A stretch of DNA of 64,000 bases from Streptomyces vietnamensis (GCF_000830005.1 NZ_CP010407.1:5212001-5276000), one strand, 5' to 3'. Counted from the first letter of the stretch, positions 1 to 8,102 are shown. Translations and numbers: made by a program. The notes: a model not told the origin generated them from the sequence alone.

Positions 1-312
1 CGGGACCAAGCTCCAGAACGCGCCGTGGAGTTCATGCGGTGCGACCTCCGCGTCCTTCCCCAGGAGCCGCGCGAGCAGCAGGTCCGACTCCTCCGTGGTC
101 CACCCCAACTCCTGCTCCGCCAGGACGGCGAGGGCGGGTGCCGTCAGGGTCGCGAGGCCACGGCAGGCCCGCAGATGCAGCGCGAGCGCGCACTCCCTGC
201 GTTCCCGCGCGCCCAGGGACGCGAGCAACTCGCCGACCGCTCCCGGTCCTTCCGTGCGCTCGCGCTCGACCGCCTCGTCCAGCCTGCTCTCCAGGCCCGT
301 GATCCCCACCAT
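1..312 (-). CDS. Hypothetical protein, 3' part outside window
   Basis: An open frame of 104 codons runs from ATG at 312 into the left edge with no stop, so only the N-terminal part is seen. It begins MVGITGLESRLDEAVERE and has the high-GC third positions of a real Streptomyces gene. GGGAG lies only one base before the ATG, so GTG at codon 2 is an alternative start. The visible part is Leu/Ala/Glu-rich and probably all-helical, with no signal peptide or membrane segment. I do not recognise a family. The gene downstream, at 345, reads towards it on the same strand with a 32-bp gap. Confidence 0.7.
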   Translation of the reverse strand, partial: MVGITGLESRLDEAVERERTEGPGAVGELLASLGARERRECALALHLRACRGLATLTAPALAVLAEQELGWTTEESDLLLARLLGKDAEVAPHELHGAFWSLVP

Positions 313-344
313 GCTCCCGACGGTAGAGGACCCCACTGACAGCC

Positions 345-1571
345 CTACCGGAACCGCCTCACCCCCGGCACAAGCGCCGTCCCCGCGCAGCACCCGCCCA
401 CCACCGCCGCCGCGACGAGCAGCGGCACTTGGGGCCCCCACGTCGAGGCGGCGATCGGTGCCAGGGCGTACCCGAGGGGCATCGCGGCGAGCGAGAGCAG
501 CCAGTCGTACGAGGTGACCCGGGCGAGCGCGTGCTCGGGCACCGCGCGCTGGACGGCGGTCTGCCACACGGGGGACAGGAAGCCGAGGCCCGCCTGCGCG
601 AGCCCGTACGCCGCGATCGTCAGCCATGCGGGCGCGGCGAGCGCGAGCAGGACCAGCGGCAGTGCGTACGTGGCGAGGCCGAGGTTCGCGGTCAGGACCG
701 GGCGCCGGGGGCTGACCCGGTCGGCGAGCAGCGCCCCGAGGAGGAAGCCGACGGCGCCGACCTGGAGGAGGACGACCCAGGTGGTGCCGCCGCCGAGCCG
801 GTCCACGGCGATCGCGGGCCCGAGGGTCATCAGGACGGCGGCGGCGCCGTTCCAGGCGCTGTGGCCGACGAGGCTGGTCCAGTACCAGTCCCGGGAGCGG
901 ACCTCCTGCCAGCCCTCGGTGAGGTCGGCGCGGAGCGAACGGCGCGGGATCGGGACCCGCTTCACCCGTACGGCCGTCAGGAGCAGGGCGCTGACGGCGA
1001 AGGTGGCCGCGTCCAGGACGAACGCCCAGCCGGGGCCCACGGTCAGGACGAGGGTGCCGGCGAGCGCGGGTCCGGCGAGGCGGCTGCCGCTCTGGGCGAC
1101 GCTCATCGCCGCGTTGGCCCGGTGCAGCGCGGCCTCCTCCACGGTGCCCTTCACCAGGGGCGAGCCGGTCGGCATGGCGAAGGCTCCGGCCGCCCCGCCG
1201 AGTGCCTCGGCGACCGCGAGGACGGCGAGGCTGGGGGTGCCGCCGAGCAGCTGGACGCCGACGACGAGCTGGGTGGCGCAGCGTACGAGGTCCGTGGTGA
1301 GCGCGACCGTACGGGCGTCGAAGCGGTCGCCGACGACCCCGCCCAGCGGCAGCAGGAGCAGCTTGGGGACCATCGCGCAGCCGAGGACCAGGGCGAGCGC
1401 CGAGGTGGAGCCGGTGGCCTCCAGGACGGCGAGGGCGAGGGCGGCGGGGATGGCGGCGTCGCCGAGGAGGGAGAGGGCGCGGCCGGTGAAGAGGAGGCGG
1501 AAGGAGCGGGTGCGCAGGGGGTGGGGGACGGACGGGGGTGCGACGGGGTGGTGCACGGGAGCAGTGGCCAT
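345..1571 (-). CDS. MFS transporter, drug-efflux type
   Basis: The 408-aa protein is hydrophobic throughout and has the length of a 12-helix major facilitator. A short cytoplasmic N-terminus precedes the first helix near residue 33. The loop between helices 2 and 3 carries GDRFDAR (residues 81-87), a version of MFS motif A. It is inferred to be a proton-driven exporter in the cytoplasmic membrane; the substrate is unknown. It is transcribed divergently from a MarR regulator with 85 bp between the starts, and that gap contains nested inverted repeats, so drug-inducible repression by the MarR protein is likely. Confidence 0.9.
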   Translation of the reverse strand: MATAPVHHPVAPPSVPHPLRTRSFRLLFTGRALSLLGDAAIPAALALAVLEATGSTSALALVLGCAMVPKLLLLPLGGVVGDRFDARTVALTTDLVRCATQLVVGVQLLGGTPSLAVLAVAEALGGAAGAFAMPTGSPLVKGTVEEAALHRANAAMSVAQSGSRLAGPALAGTLVLTVGPGWAFVLDAATFAVSALLLTAVRVKRVPIPRRSLRADLTEGWQEVRSRDWYWTSLVGHSAWNGAAAVLMTLGPAIAVDRLGGGTTWVVLLQVGAVGFLLGALLADRVSPRRPVLTANLGLATYALPLVLLALAAPAWLTIAAYGLAQAGLGFLSPVWQTAVQRAVPEHALARVTSYDWLLSLAAMPLGYALAPIAASTWGPQVPLLVAAAVVGGCCAGTALVPGVRRFR

Positions 1572-1580
1572 GACCGGCAG

Positions 1581-1617
1581 AGTATTTCGGTGCCGAATAA
1601 TTCGTCAACGAAATACT
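1581..1617. promoter_or_regulatory. Nested inverted repeats between MFS and marR genes
   Basis: AGTATTTCG at 1581-1589 is the exact reverse complement of CGAAATACT at 1609-1617. Inside lies the palindrome CGAATAATTCG (1594-1604). The stretch can also be read as two tandem operators, TATTTCGG-TG-CCGAATAA and ATTCGT-CA-ACGAAAT. It is AT-rich against its surroundings and sits in the divergent promoter gap, which fits a MarR-family binding site. Confidence 0.6.
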
Positions 1618-1656
1618 TTTCGGGACGGGAGCGCCCCGCCGACGTACGATCACTCC

Positions 1657-2184
1657 ATGGCGTCCCCCGACGAACCGCGCGACTGGACCGACGAGCACGT
1701 CGACCGCTGGCAGCCCGTCCTGCCCGGCCTCGACCCCGTCGTCGAGGGCGCGGTCACCCGGATGAAGAAGCTCTCGGTCCATCTGCGCAGGGTCAGGGAG
1801 CAGTCCCTCGTCGACTTCGACCTGGAACGCCACGAGTTCGACACCCTCCACAAGCTCGCGGGGCGCGGCGGCAGCGCCGCCCCCTCCGAACTCGCCCAGG
1901 ACCTCGACCTGGCCCCCGCCTCCGTCTCCGGCCGCCTCGACGCCCTGGAGAAGCGCGGCTTCGTCCGCCGCACCCAGTCCACGACCGACCGGCGCCGGGT
2001 CGTCGTCGAACTCACCGCCTCCGGCCGCGAGACCTGGCTCGGCGCGATGGACGTCCTCGGCCACGAGGAGGAGCGGCTGCTCGGCGTCCTCACCCCCGAG
2101 GAGCGCGACCAGCTCAACGGCATGCTGCGCCGGATCATGGTCGAGGCGGAGGCGGGCGGCCCCGTCCAGGCCTGGCACGGCTGA
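1657..2184 (+). CDS. MarR family transcriptional regulator
   Basis: The 175-aa protein has the MarR layout: an N-terminal helical dimer arm, a winged helix-turn-helix at about residues 60-125 with recognition segment LAPASVSGRLDALEKRGFV, and a wing with TDRRRVVVEL (110-119). The C-terminal helices complete the dimer interface. ATG 1657 was chosen because the sequence before it is the divergent promoter region. It probably represses itself and the adjacent MFS gene through the inverted repeats at 1581-1617. The effector cannot be told from the sequence. Confidence 0.93.
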   Translation: MASPDEPRDWTDEHVDRWQPVLPGLDPVVEGAVTRMKKLSVHLRRVREQSLVDFDLERHEFDTLHKLAGRGGSAAPSELAQDLDLAPASVSGRLDALEKRGFVRRTQSTTDRRRVVVELTASGRETWLGAMDVLGHEEERLLGVLTPEERDQLNGMLRRIMVEAEAGGPVQAWHG

Positions 2185-2233
2185 ACCGGACGCCCCCGGG
2201 GCGTTGTCGGTGGTGGCCCCTACTCTGCTCGGC

Positions 2234-2530
2234 ATGGCAATGGTGACCTTCGTCGACGAGACGACGTCAGGGGCGCGGACCGAGGCCGGCGGCCTCTCCG
2301 TCGCCGAGGAGCGCCTCGCGCTGCGCGAGCTGATCCGCCGCCGGGTCGAGCAGGAGACCGCGCCGGAGGCGGCCGAGCGGGAGTTCGCCCGCGCGGTCGA
2401 GGCCTTCGGGCGGAACGGCTTCCTGGTCCTGGTGGGCGACCGCCAGGTCGAGGAGCTCGACGACGAGGTGGAACTGGGCCCGGGCGTCGAGGTCACGTTC
2501 CTCAAGCTGGTACCGCTGGTGGGGGGATGA
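2234..2530 (+). CDS. Small beta-grasp-like protein with C-terminal Gly-Gly
   Basis: This 98-aa protein has an N-terminal strand (MVTFVDETTSG), a helix ERLALRELIRRRVEQE, and a C-terminal strand ending FLKLVPLVGG. The ending resembles MoaD/ThiS and ubiquitin-like proteins, whose terminal Gly-Gly is adenylated or conjugated; the resemblance is inferred from pattern only. From memory, similar proteins ending LVPLVGG sit next to DUF4132 genes, and the overlap here (ATGA at 2527-2530) couples it to what appears to be the remnant of such a gene. TACTCT seven bases before ATG 2234 could be a -10 box for a leaderless transcript; ATG 2240 is an alternative start. If the DUF4132 partner is dead, this gene may be an orphan. 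Confidence 0.6.
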   Translation: MAMVTFVDETTSGARTEAGGLSVAEERLALRELIRRRVEQETAPEAAEREFARAVEAFGRNGFLVLVGDRQVEELDDEVELGPGVEVTFLKLVPLVGG

Positions 2531-2682
2531 CGGCACTGGAGCGGATGCGGGCGCTCGCCGCCCGCGCGGCGAGCGCCGAACTTGCCGAGGAGACGGTCCA
2601 GGAGTCCCCCAGCGGGCCGCCCGAGGTGTACGGCGGAAGTGCGCGACGGGTGGCGCGTGGGTCTCGCGCACATCCGCCTTAA
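2527..2682 (+). pseudogene. 5' fragment of the gene coupled to the Gly-Gly protein
   Basis: ATG 2527 overlaps the preceding stop (ATGA) and opens a 51-codon frame beginning MTALERMRALAARAASAELA. GC-rich third positions are lost after about codon 38, and the frame stops at TAA 2680. From 2639 a different frame looks coding instead (VRDGWRVGLAHIRLNWICRA, then CEGSGVKRFG, stop at 2729-2731), with a CxxC pair. This suggests a junction or frameshift near 2638. Together with the DUF4132 C-terminal remnant at 4152-4964, it is read as the debris of one gene or of two fused genes. Confidence 0.5.
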
Positions 2683-2737
2683 CTGGATCTGCCGAGCATG
2701 CGAGGGATCCGGTGTCAAGCGCTTCGGGTGAATTCAT

Positions 2738-4140
2738 GCGGGCTGATGTGCTGCCGCCTTACGGTGATCGGCATGCAGCTTCGTTACCAGTTTCGCGTGT
2801 ATCCGACGCCCGGCCAGGCGCTCCGCGCCCGGCGGGTGTTCGGGTGTAGGCGCGTGGTCTGGAACGATGCCCTGTCGGTCGTCAAGCCGCGCAAGGCGTC
2901 GAACAAGCTGCTCGGCAACCCCGAGCAGCGGATCGCCGAAGGTCCGTACCAGCAGATCCCGAAGAACCCGGACCTGTCCAAGACACTGATCACCGGCGCG
3001 AAGAAGACCCAGGAGCGGGCGTTCCTGTCCGACGCGCCGGTCGGAGTTCTCCAGCAGACCCTTCGGGACTTCGACAAGGCGTGGACGGCGCACGAGGACT
3101 CGAAGACCGGCAAGCGCAAAGGCCCGAAGGCCGCCCCGCCCCGGTTCAAGAGCCGTAAGGACAACCGGCAGACCGCCCGGTTCACCCGCTCCGACCGGTG
3201 GTCGATCCTCAGGGACGGCACACTGCGCCTCCCGAAGATCGGCGACATCGAGGTCAAGTGGACCCGCGATCTCCCGTCCGCTCCGTCGTCTGTGACGCTG
3301 ATCAAGGACCGGGCCGACCGGTACTTCGTGTCCTTCGTCGTCGAGTCCGACCCGGCGGCCGACATCCTCCCGCCGGCAGACGGGGACCAGGGCATCGACC
3401 TGGGCCTGACCCGCTTCGCGGTCCTCGCCGACGGCTCGCACATCGCCTCGCCGAGGTACCTGCGGAGGGCGGAGAAGAAGCTGAAGAAGCGGCAGCGGGA
3501 ACTGTCGCGGAAGAAGAAGGGAAGCAACAACCGGGACAAGGCCCGGATCAAGGTCGCCCGCGCTCACGCCGCTGTGGCGGATGCGCGCCGGAACTTCCAC
3601 CATCAGTGGTCCCACAAGCTGACGCGCGAGAACCAAGCCGTCTACGCGGAGAACCTGAACGTGCGAGGACTGGCACGCACACGGCTGGCCAAGAGCGTGC
3701 ACGACGCCGGATGGGCACAGTTCGTGTCCTTCCTCAACTACAAGGCAACCCGGCGCGGACGGTCCTTCGCCAAGGTCGACCGGCACTTCCCCAGCACGCA
3801 GATATGTTCCGGCTGCGGGCACCGCGACGGCCCCAAGCCGCTGAATGTCCGCACCTGGACCTGCCCGAACTGCGAGACCTGGCACGACCGGGACTGGAAC
3901 GCCGGCAAGAACGTCCGATACGAAGGCCGCCGCATCGTCGCGGCGGCAGAACCACCCACCCCCGGACCGGGGGCCCGACGCCGGTAACGGCGGCGGTAAA
4001 CGTCTGCGGAGCGCACGTAAGACCCGGCAGCGGCCAGGCGGCGCGCACAACCCCGGCACCTGTCGGGAGGAACCAGGAAACACCGTGGTCGTCGCCCACC
4101 GCACGTGAGCGACGACGGACGGAGAATCGCCCTCATTCAT
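2738..4140 (+). mobile_element. IS200/IS605-family tnpB-only element (boundaries tentative)
   Basis: A single tnpB gene sits inside a disrupted reading frame, with no tnpA. TTCAT occurs at 2733-2737 and again at 4136-4140, and the bases that follow are alike (GCGGGC and GGGGGC). IS605-type elements have no target-site duplication but insert 3' of a short motif that recurs at the right end, so TTCAT is the candidate motif and 2738-4140 the candidate element. The left end would then be only 35 bp from tnpB, which is short, so the left boundary may be wrong. Confidence 0.4.
2773..3987 (+). CDS. tnpB: TnpB RNA-guided nuclease of IS200/IS605 type
   Basis: The 404-aa protein has the typical N-terminus YQFRVYPTPGQ followed by a helix-turn-helix region. 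A split RuvC nuclease domain follows: D209 in GIDLG, E293 in YAENLN, and the DRDWNAGKN motif at 372-380. A zinc-binding pair is present at C345/C348 and C364/C367. All catalytic and zinc residues appear intact, so the protein could be active as an omega-RNA-guided DNA nuclease. ATG 2773 matches the usual start of the family; an upstream in-frame ATG at 2698 would add unrelated residues. Its GC-rich bias is weaker than that of neighbouring genes, consistent with transfer. Confidence 0.92.
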   Translation: MQLRYQFRVYPTPGQALRARRVFGCRRVVWNDALSVVKPRKASNKLLGNPEQRIAEGPYQQIPKNPDLSKTLITGAKKTQERAFLSDAPVGVLQQTLRDFDKAWTAHEDSKTGKRKGPKAAPPRFKSRKDNRQTARFTRSDRWSILRDGTLRLPKIGDIEVKWTRDLPSAPSSVTLIKDRADRYFVSFVVESDPAADILPPADGDQGIDLGLTRFAVLADGSHIASPRYLRRAEKKLKKRQRELSRKKKGSNNRDKARIKVARAHAAVADARRNFHHQWSHKLTRENQAVYAENLNVRGLARTRLAKSVHDAGWAQFVSFLNYKATRRGRSFAKVDRHFPSTQICSGCGHRDGPKPLNVRTWTCPNCETWHDRDWNAGKNVRYEGRRIVAAAEPPTPGPGARRR

Positions 4141-4160
4141 GGGGGCGAGGCGAGGTCAAG
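3950..4160 (+). ncRNA. Candidate omega RNA overlapping the tnpB 3' end
   Basis: TnpB guides are known to derive from the 3' end of tnpB and the element right end, with the guide lying just beyond it. Here the 153 bp after the tnpB stop contain a perfect 8-bp stem, GTCGTCGC (4088-4095) with GCGACGAC (4109-4116), and end at TTCAT 4140. If that is the right end, the guide would start at 4141 (GGGGGCGAGGCGAGGTC). Ends and folding are inferred. Confidence 0.3.
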
Positions 4161-4964
4161 TACTCCAACCGCTTCGCCGGGCACATCCTGCGCCAGTACC
4201 AGCTCAACGCCCTCGCCGCGCAGCGCGGCTGGACGGCGAAGCTGCGGCTGGCCGTGGACGACTCGTACCCGCCGCTGTACCGCGAACTGCCCGAGTGGGG
4301 GCTGCGCGCCGAGTACTGGGTCGAGGGCGCCGGCGGCGACCAGGACGGCGACATCACCGCCTCGTACGCCTACGCCCAGGTCACCACCGACCAGGTCCGC
4401 TTCCACCGGATCGACGCCGGGCACAACTGGGCGCACGCCGGCGGCGGCGCGTACACCGTCCCCTCCCGGCCGGTACCCCTCGCCGAGATCCCCGAGCAGG
4501 TGCTCTCCGAAGTCCTGCGGGACGTCGACCTGTTCGTCGGCGTCGCCAGCGTCGGCAACGACCCGACGTGGCAGGACGGCGGCCCGGGCGGCCGGCACCG
4601 CGACTACTGGCAGCGGTACGGCTTCGGCGAGCTGTCGCAGAGCGCCGAGACCCGCCGCGAGCTGCTCGCCCGCCTCGTGCCCCGGCTCGCGATCGGCGAA
4701 CGGTGCACGGTCGAGGGCCGGTTCCTGCGGGTGCGGGGCGACCTCCACACGTACGAGATCCACCTCGGCTCGGGCAACGTGCTGATCGCGCCGCACGGCC
4801 GGTACCTGTGCATCGTCCCGAAGCGGGCCTCCGGAGCGACGGACGGGGCCGGCCCGCTCCCGTACGAGGGCGACGGCATGCTCGCGATCGTCCTCAGCAA
4901 GGCGATGCTGCTGGCCGACGACACCGCGATCACCGACCCGACGATCGTCAGCCAGCTCGTATGA
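4152..4964 (+). pseudogene. C-terminal remnant of a DUF4132 (MolR-like) protein
   Basis: The frame from about 4152 to the TGA at 4962 encodes some 270 residues resembling the conserved C-terminus of DUF4132 proteins: NRFAGHILRQYQLNALA, then LFVGVASVGNDPTWQDGGPGG, ETRRELLARLVPRLAI, YEIHLGSGNVL and a terminal LADDTAITDPTIVSQLV. Full members are, as I recall, several hundred residues longer, so the N-terminal and central parts are missing. No start codon with a ribosome site precedes it, because the tnpB element lies directly upstream. Good codon bias throughout suggests recent decay. The family's function is unknown; an E. coli relative was named for molybdate metabolism. Confidence 0.7.
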
Positions 4965-4968
4965 AGCG

Positions 4969-5472
4969 TCAGATGCTGAGCGTCCGGGCGTAGTTGACCT
5001 GGTTCATCACGGCGTAGAACGTGTCGGGGGAGCCGGCCGGGATCAGCGTGGAGTGGTGCCGGCCGCCGCTGCTCACCGTCACCTGCACATAGCCCGTGGT
5101 CTGCTTCTCCTTCATCAGCAGGAAGAGCAGGCCGAGCAGGCAGAACACGGCGAAGACCACGGCGAGCACGATCGCGACCGTCGGGATCTTCTCCTCGACC
5201 CGGGACATGTCCATCGCGTTCCAGACCGCGCCCTTCAGCGGCATCGGGCCTGCGGGCGTGAGGATCTGGTCGCCGACGACCGAGATGTCGCCGATGGTCA
5301 GCGTCGGCACCCCGCCGAATCCCGCCGGGTACTGCGGCGGCACCGGCACGCCGCCCGGCAGGGTCGGCTGGTAGGGCGGCGGGGTCTGCGGGTATCCGTA
5401 CGCGGGCGTCGCGTCCTGCTGCCCCGGACCCCACTTGTACTCACCGTCCGCGTAAGGGTTCGGCTCGCTCAT
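4969..5472 (-). CDS. Proline-rich single-pass membrane protein
   Basis: The 167-aa protein starts with a Pro/Gly/Tyr-rich tail (MSEPNPYADGEYKWGPGQQD), then a short globular part, a single membrane helix near residues 97-120 (VAIVLAVVFAVFCLLGLLFLL) and a C-terminal domain of about 45 residues ending NYARTLSI. The part before the helix mentions LTIGDISVVGDQILTPAG, as in actinobacterial membrane proteins of unknown role. ATG 5472 is preferred over an upstream in-frame start at 5532, whose extra residues lack coding bias. It converges on the DUF4132 remnant with 4 bp between the stops. Confidence 0.75.
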   Translation of the reverse strand: MSEPNPYADGEYKWGPGQQDATPAYGYPQTPPPYQPTLPGGVPVPPQYPAGFGGVPTLTIGDISVVGDQILTPAGPMPLKGAVWNAMDMSRVEEKIPTVAIVLAVVFAVFCLLGLLFLLMKEKQTTGYVQVTVSSGGRHHSTLIPAGSPDTFYAVMNQVNYARTLSI

Positions 5473-5517
5473 CAATCCCCGATTCTCTGTGCCCTGGAAA
5501 AGCGCGTGCAAGGGAAA

Positions 5518-5555
5518 AGCCCGCTCCCGCACGCAGAAGCGTACAGAAGCGGGCT
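5518..5555. terminator. Possible terminator after sdhB
   Basis: AGCCCGCT (5518-5525) pairs with AGCGGGCT (5548-5555), an 8-bp stem with a 22-nt loop. It lies just downstream of sdhB on the minus strand and upstream of the next gene. The loop is long, so support is modest. Confidence 0.4.
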
Positions 5556-5589
5556 ATCCGGCCGACGGCCGAACGGAGCGTCAGGAGTG

Positions 5590-6348
5590 TCAGAAGCGAC
5601 GCGTGATCAGCGCGCGCTTGACTTCCTGGATGGCCTTCGTGACCTCGATGCCACGCGGGCACGCGTCCGTGCAGTTGAACGTCGTGCGGCAGCGCCACAC
5701 GCCGTCCTTGTCGTTCAGGATCTCCAGGCGCTGCTCGCCCGCCTCGTCACGCGAGTCGAAGATGAAGCGGTGCGCGTTGACGATCGCGGCCGGACCGAAG
5801 TACTGGCCGTCGTTCCAGAAGACCGGGCAGGACGACGTGCACGCGGCGCACAGGATGCACTTGGTGGTGTCGTCGAAGCGCTCGCGGTCCTCGGCGGACT
5901 GCAGGCGCTCGCGCGTCGGCTCGTTGCCCTTGGTGACCAGGAACGGCATGACGTCCCGGTACGCCTGGAAGAACGGCTCCATGTCGACCACGAGGTCCTT
6001 GAGGACCGTGAGGCCCTTGATGGCCTCGACCGTGATCGGCTTCTCCGGGTTGATGTCCTTGATCAGCGTCTTGCAGGCGAGCCTGTTCTTGCCGTTGATC
6101 CGCATCGCGTCGGAGCCGCAGATGCCGTGCGCGCAGGAGCGACGGAACGTCAGGGTGCCGTCGACGTCCCACTTGATCTTGTGAAGGGCGTCGAGGACAC
6201 GCTCCTTCGGGTCGATCTCGATCTGGAAGTCCTCCCAGACCGCGGCGTCCGACACCTCGGGGTTGAAGCGGCGGATCCGCATCGTGACCGTGATGTACGG
6301 GGAGGCGGCGGACTCCGCCTCGACCTTGTCCAGTACGGGGGTAGCCAT
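5590..6348 (-). CDS. sdhB: Succinate dehydrogenase iron-sulfur subunit
   Basis: SdhB passes electrons from the flavoprotein to the membrane quinone site in complex II. The 252-aa protein carries all three cluster motifs: C72, C77, D80 and C92 for [2Fe-2S], with Asp at the third position as in E. coli SdhB; CILCAACTSSCP for [4Fe-4S]; and CRTTFNCTDACPRG for [3Fe-4S]. It is the last gene of sdhCDAB. Its ATG overlaps the sdhA stop by one base (TGATG, 6346-6350), so translation is coupled. Length is normal for the family. Confidence 0.98.
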   Translation of the reverse strand: MATPVLDKVEAESAASPYITVTMRIRRFNPEVSDAAVWEDFQIEIDPKERVLDALHKIKWDVDGTLTFRRSCAHGICGSDAMRINGKNRLACKTLIKDINPEKPITVEAIKGLTVLKDLVVDMEPFFQAYRDVMPFLVTKGNEPTRERLQSAEDRERFDDTTKCILCAACTSSCPVFWNDGQYFGPAAIVNAHRFIFDSRDEAGEQRLEILNDKDGVWRCRTTFNCTDACPRGIEVTKAIQEVKRALITRRF

Positions 6349-8102
6349 CAGTACTTACGCTCCATCGGCTGGTAGCGGGTCTGGACGACCGGCTTGTAGT
6401 CGAGACGGACGGTCTCGGAGCCGTCCTCGCCGACCTCGCGGTACGCCATGGTGTGGCGCATGAAGTTGACGTCGTCGCGGTTCGGGTAGTCCTCGCGGTA
6501 GTGACCGCCGCGGGACTCCTTGCGCGCCAGGGCCGAGACGGCCATGACCTCGGCCAGTTCGAGCAGGTTGCCCAGCTCGATGGCCTCCAGGAGGTCGGTG
6601 TTGAAGCGCTTGCCCTTGTCCTGGATGGACACGTTCTCGTAGCGCTCGCGCAGTTCGGCGATCTTCTCGACGGCCGTCTTGATGGTCTGCTCCGTGCGGA
6701 ACACCATCACGTTGGCGTCCATCGTCTCCTGGAGCTCGCGGCGCAGGTCGGCGACCCGCTCGTTGCCCGTGGAGTTGCGCAGCTTCTCGATCTGCGCGAC
6801 GACGAAGGCCTCGGGGGCCTCGGGCAGCTCGACGAAGTCGTGCTTGGCGGAGTACTCGGCGGCGGCGATGCCGGAGCGCTTGCCGAAGACGTTGATGTCG
6901 AGCAGCGAGTTGGTGCCGAGACGGTTGGCGCCGTGCACGGAGACACAGGCGACCTCGCCGGCCGCGTACAGGCCCGGGACGACGGTGGTGTTGTCCGAGA
7001 GGACCTCACCCTCGACGTTCGTCGGGATGCCGCCCATGGCGTAGTGCGCGGTGGGCTGGATCGGGATCGGGTCCGTGTACGGCTCGATGCCGAGGTACGT
7101 ACGGGCGAACTCGGTGATGTCCGGGAGCTTGGCGTCGAGCTGCTCCGGCGGGAGGTGCGTCAGGTCCAGGTAGACGTGGTCGCCCTCGGGACCGCAGCCG
7201 CGGCCCTCGCGGATCTCCGTGTAGATGGAGCGGGAGACGACGTCACGGGACGCGAGGTCCTTCATGACCGGCGCGTACTTCTCCATGAAGCGCTCGCCGT
7301 CCTTGTTGCGGAGGATGCCGCCCTCACCGCGGGCGCCCTCCGTCAGCAGGATGCCCATGCGCCAGATGCCCGTCGGGTGGAACTGGAAGAACTCCATGTC
7401 CTCCAGGGGCAGACCGCGGCGGTAGCAGGCGGCCTGGCCGTCACCGGTCAGGGTGTGGGCGTTGGAGGTCACCTTGAAGAACTTGCCGGTGCCGCCGGAG
7501 GCGTAGATGACGGCCTTGGCCTGGAAGATGTGGATCTCGCCGGTGGCCAGCTCGTAGGCGACGACGCCCGCGGAGTGCTTCACACCGTCGACCTCGGTGA
7601 TCAGCTGGTCCAGGACGTAGAACTCGTTGAAGAACTCCACGCCCTCCTTGACGCAGTTCTGGTACAGCGTCTGGAGGATCATGTGGCCGGTGCGGTCCGC
7701 GGCGTAGCAGGACCGGCGGACCGGGGCCTCGCCGTGGTTGCGGGAGTGACCGCCGAAGCGGCGCTGGTCGATCGTCCCGTTGGGCGTCCGGTTGAACGGC
7801 AGGCCCATCTTCTCCAGGTCGAGGACGGCGTCGATGGCCTCCTTCGCCAGGATCTCGGCGGCGTCCTGGTCGACCAGGTAGTCACCGCCCTTGACCGTGT
7901 CGAAGGTGTGCCACTCCCAGTTGTCCTCCTCCACGTTCGCCAGCGCGGCGGCCATGCCGCCCTGCGCGGCGCCCGTGTGGGAGCGGGTGGGGTAGAGCTT
8001 CGTCAGCACGGCGGTGCGGCTGCGCTTCGTCGCCTCGATGGCGGCGCGCATGCCGGCGCCGCCGGCGCCGACGATGACGGTGTCGTACTTGTGGATCTTC
8101 AT
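6348..8102 (-). CDS. sdhA: Succinate dehydrogenase flavoprotein subunit
   Basis: SdhA oxidises succinate to fumarate using covalently bound FAD. The 584-aa protein opens with the FAD-binding motif VIVGAGGAGMRAA (about residues 10-22), then SHTGAAQGGMAAAL around the histidine that carries FAD, and the substrate region GGHSRNHGEAPVRR. The C-terminal domain ends normally at MERKY. It lies between sdhD (25-bp gap) and sdhB (one-base overlap) on the minus strand, as one operon sdhCDAB feeding the TCA cycle and respiratory chain. Confidence 0.98.
   Translation of the reverse strand: MKIHKYDTVIVGAGGAGMRAAIEATKRSRTAVLTKLYPTRSHTGAAQGGMAAALANVEEDNWEWHTFDTVKGGDYLVDQDAAEILAKEAIDAVLDLEKMGLPFNRTPNGTIDQRRFGGHSRNHGEAPVRRSCYAADRTGHMILQTLYQNCVKEGVEFFNEFYVLDQLITEVDGVKHSAGVVAYELATGEIHIFQAKAVIYASGGTGKFFKVTSNAHTLTGDGQAACYRRGLPLEDMEFFQFHPTGIWRMGILLTEGARGEGGILRNKDGERFMEKYAPVMKDLASRDVVSRSIYTEIREGRGCGPEGDHVYLDLTHLPPEQLDAKLPDITEFARTYLGIEPYTDPIPIQPTAHYAMGGIPTNVEGEVLSDNTTVVPGLYAAGEVACVSVHGANRLGTNSLLDINVFGKRSGIAAAEYSAKHDFVELPEAPEAFVVAQIEKLRNSTGNERVADLRRELQETMDANVMVFRTEQTIKTAVEKIAELRERYENVSIQDKGKRFNTDLLEAIELGNLLELAEVMAVSALARKESRGGHYREDYPNRDDVNFMRHTMAYREVGEDGSETVRLDYKPVVQTRYQPMERKY

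Noticed and set aside
4128..4147. Hairpin CGCCCTC-ATTCAT-GGGGGCG as the right-end hairpin of the tnpB element
   Set aside because: It straddles the inferred cleavage point and has a mismatch; IS605 end hairpins lie inside the element.
4605..5434. Minus-strand frame overlapping the membrane protein and the DUF4132 remnant
   Set aside because: Its residues are low-complexity Arg/Ala-rich and its third-position bias belongs to the real genes in other frames.
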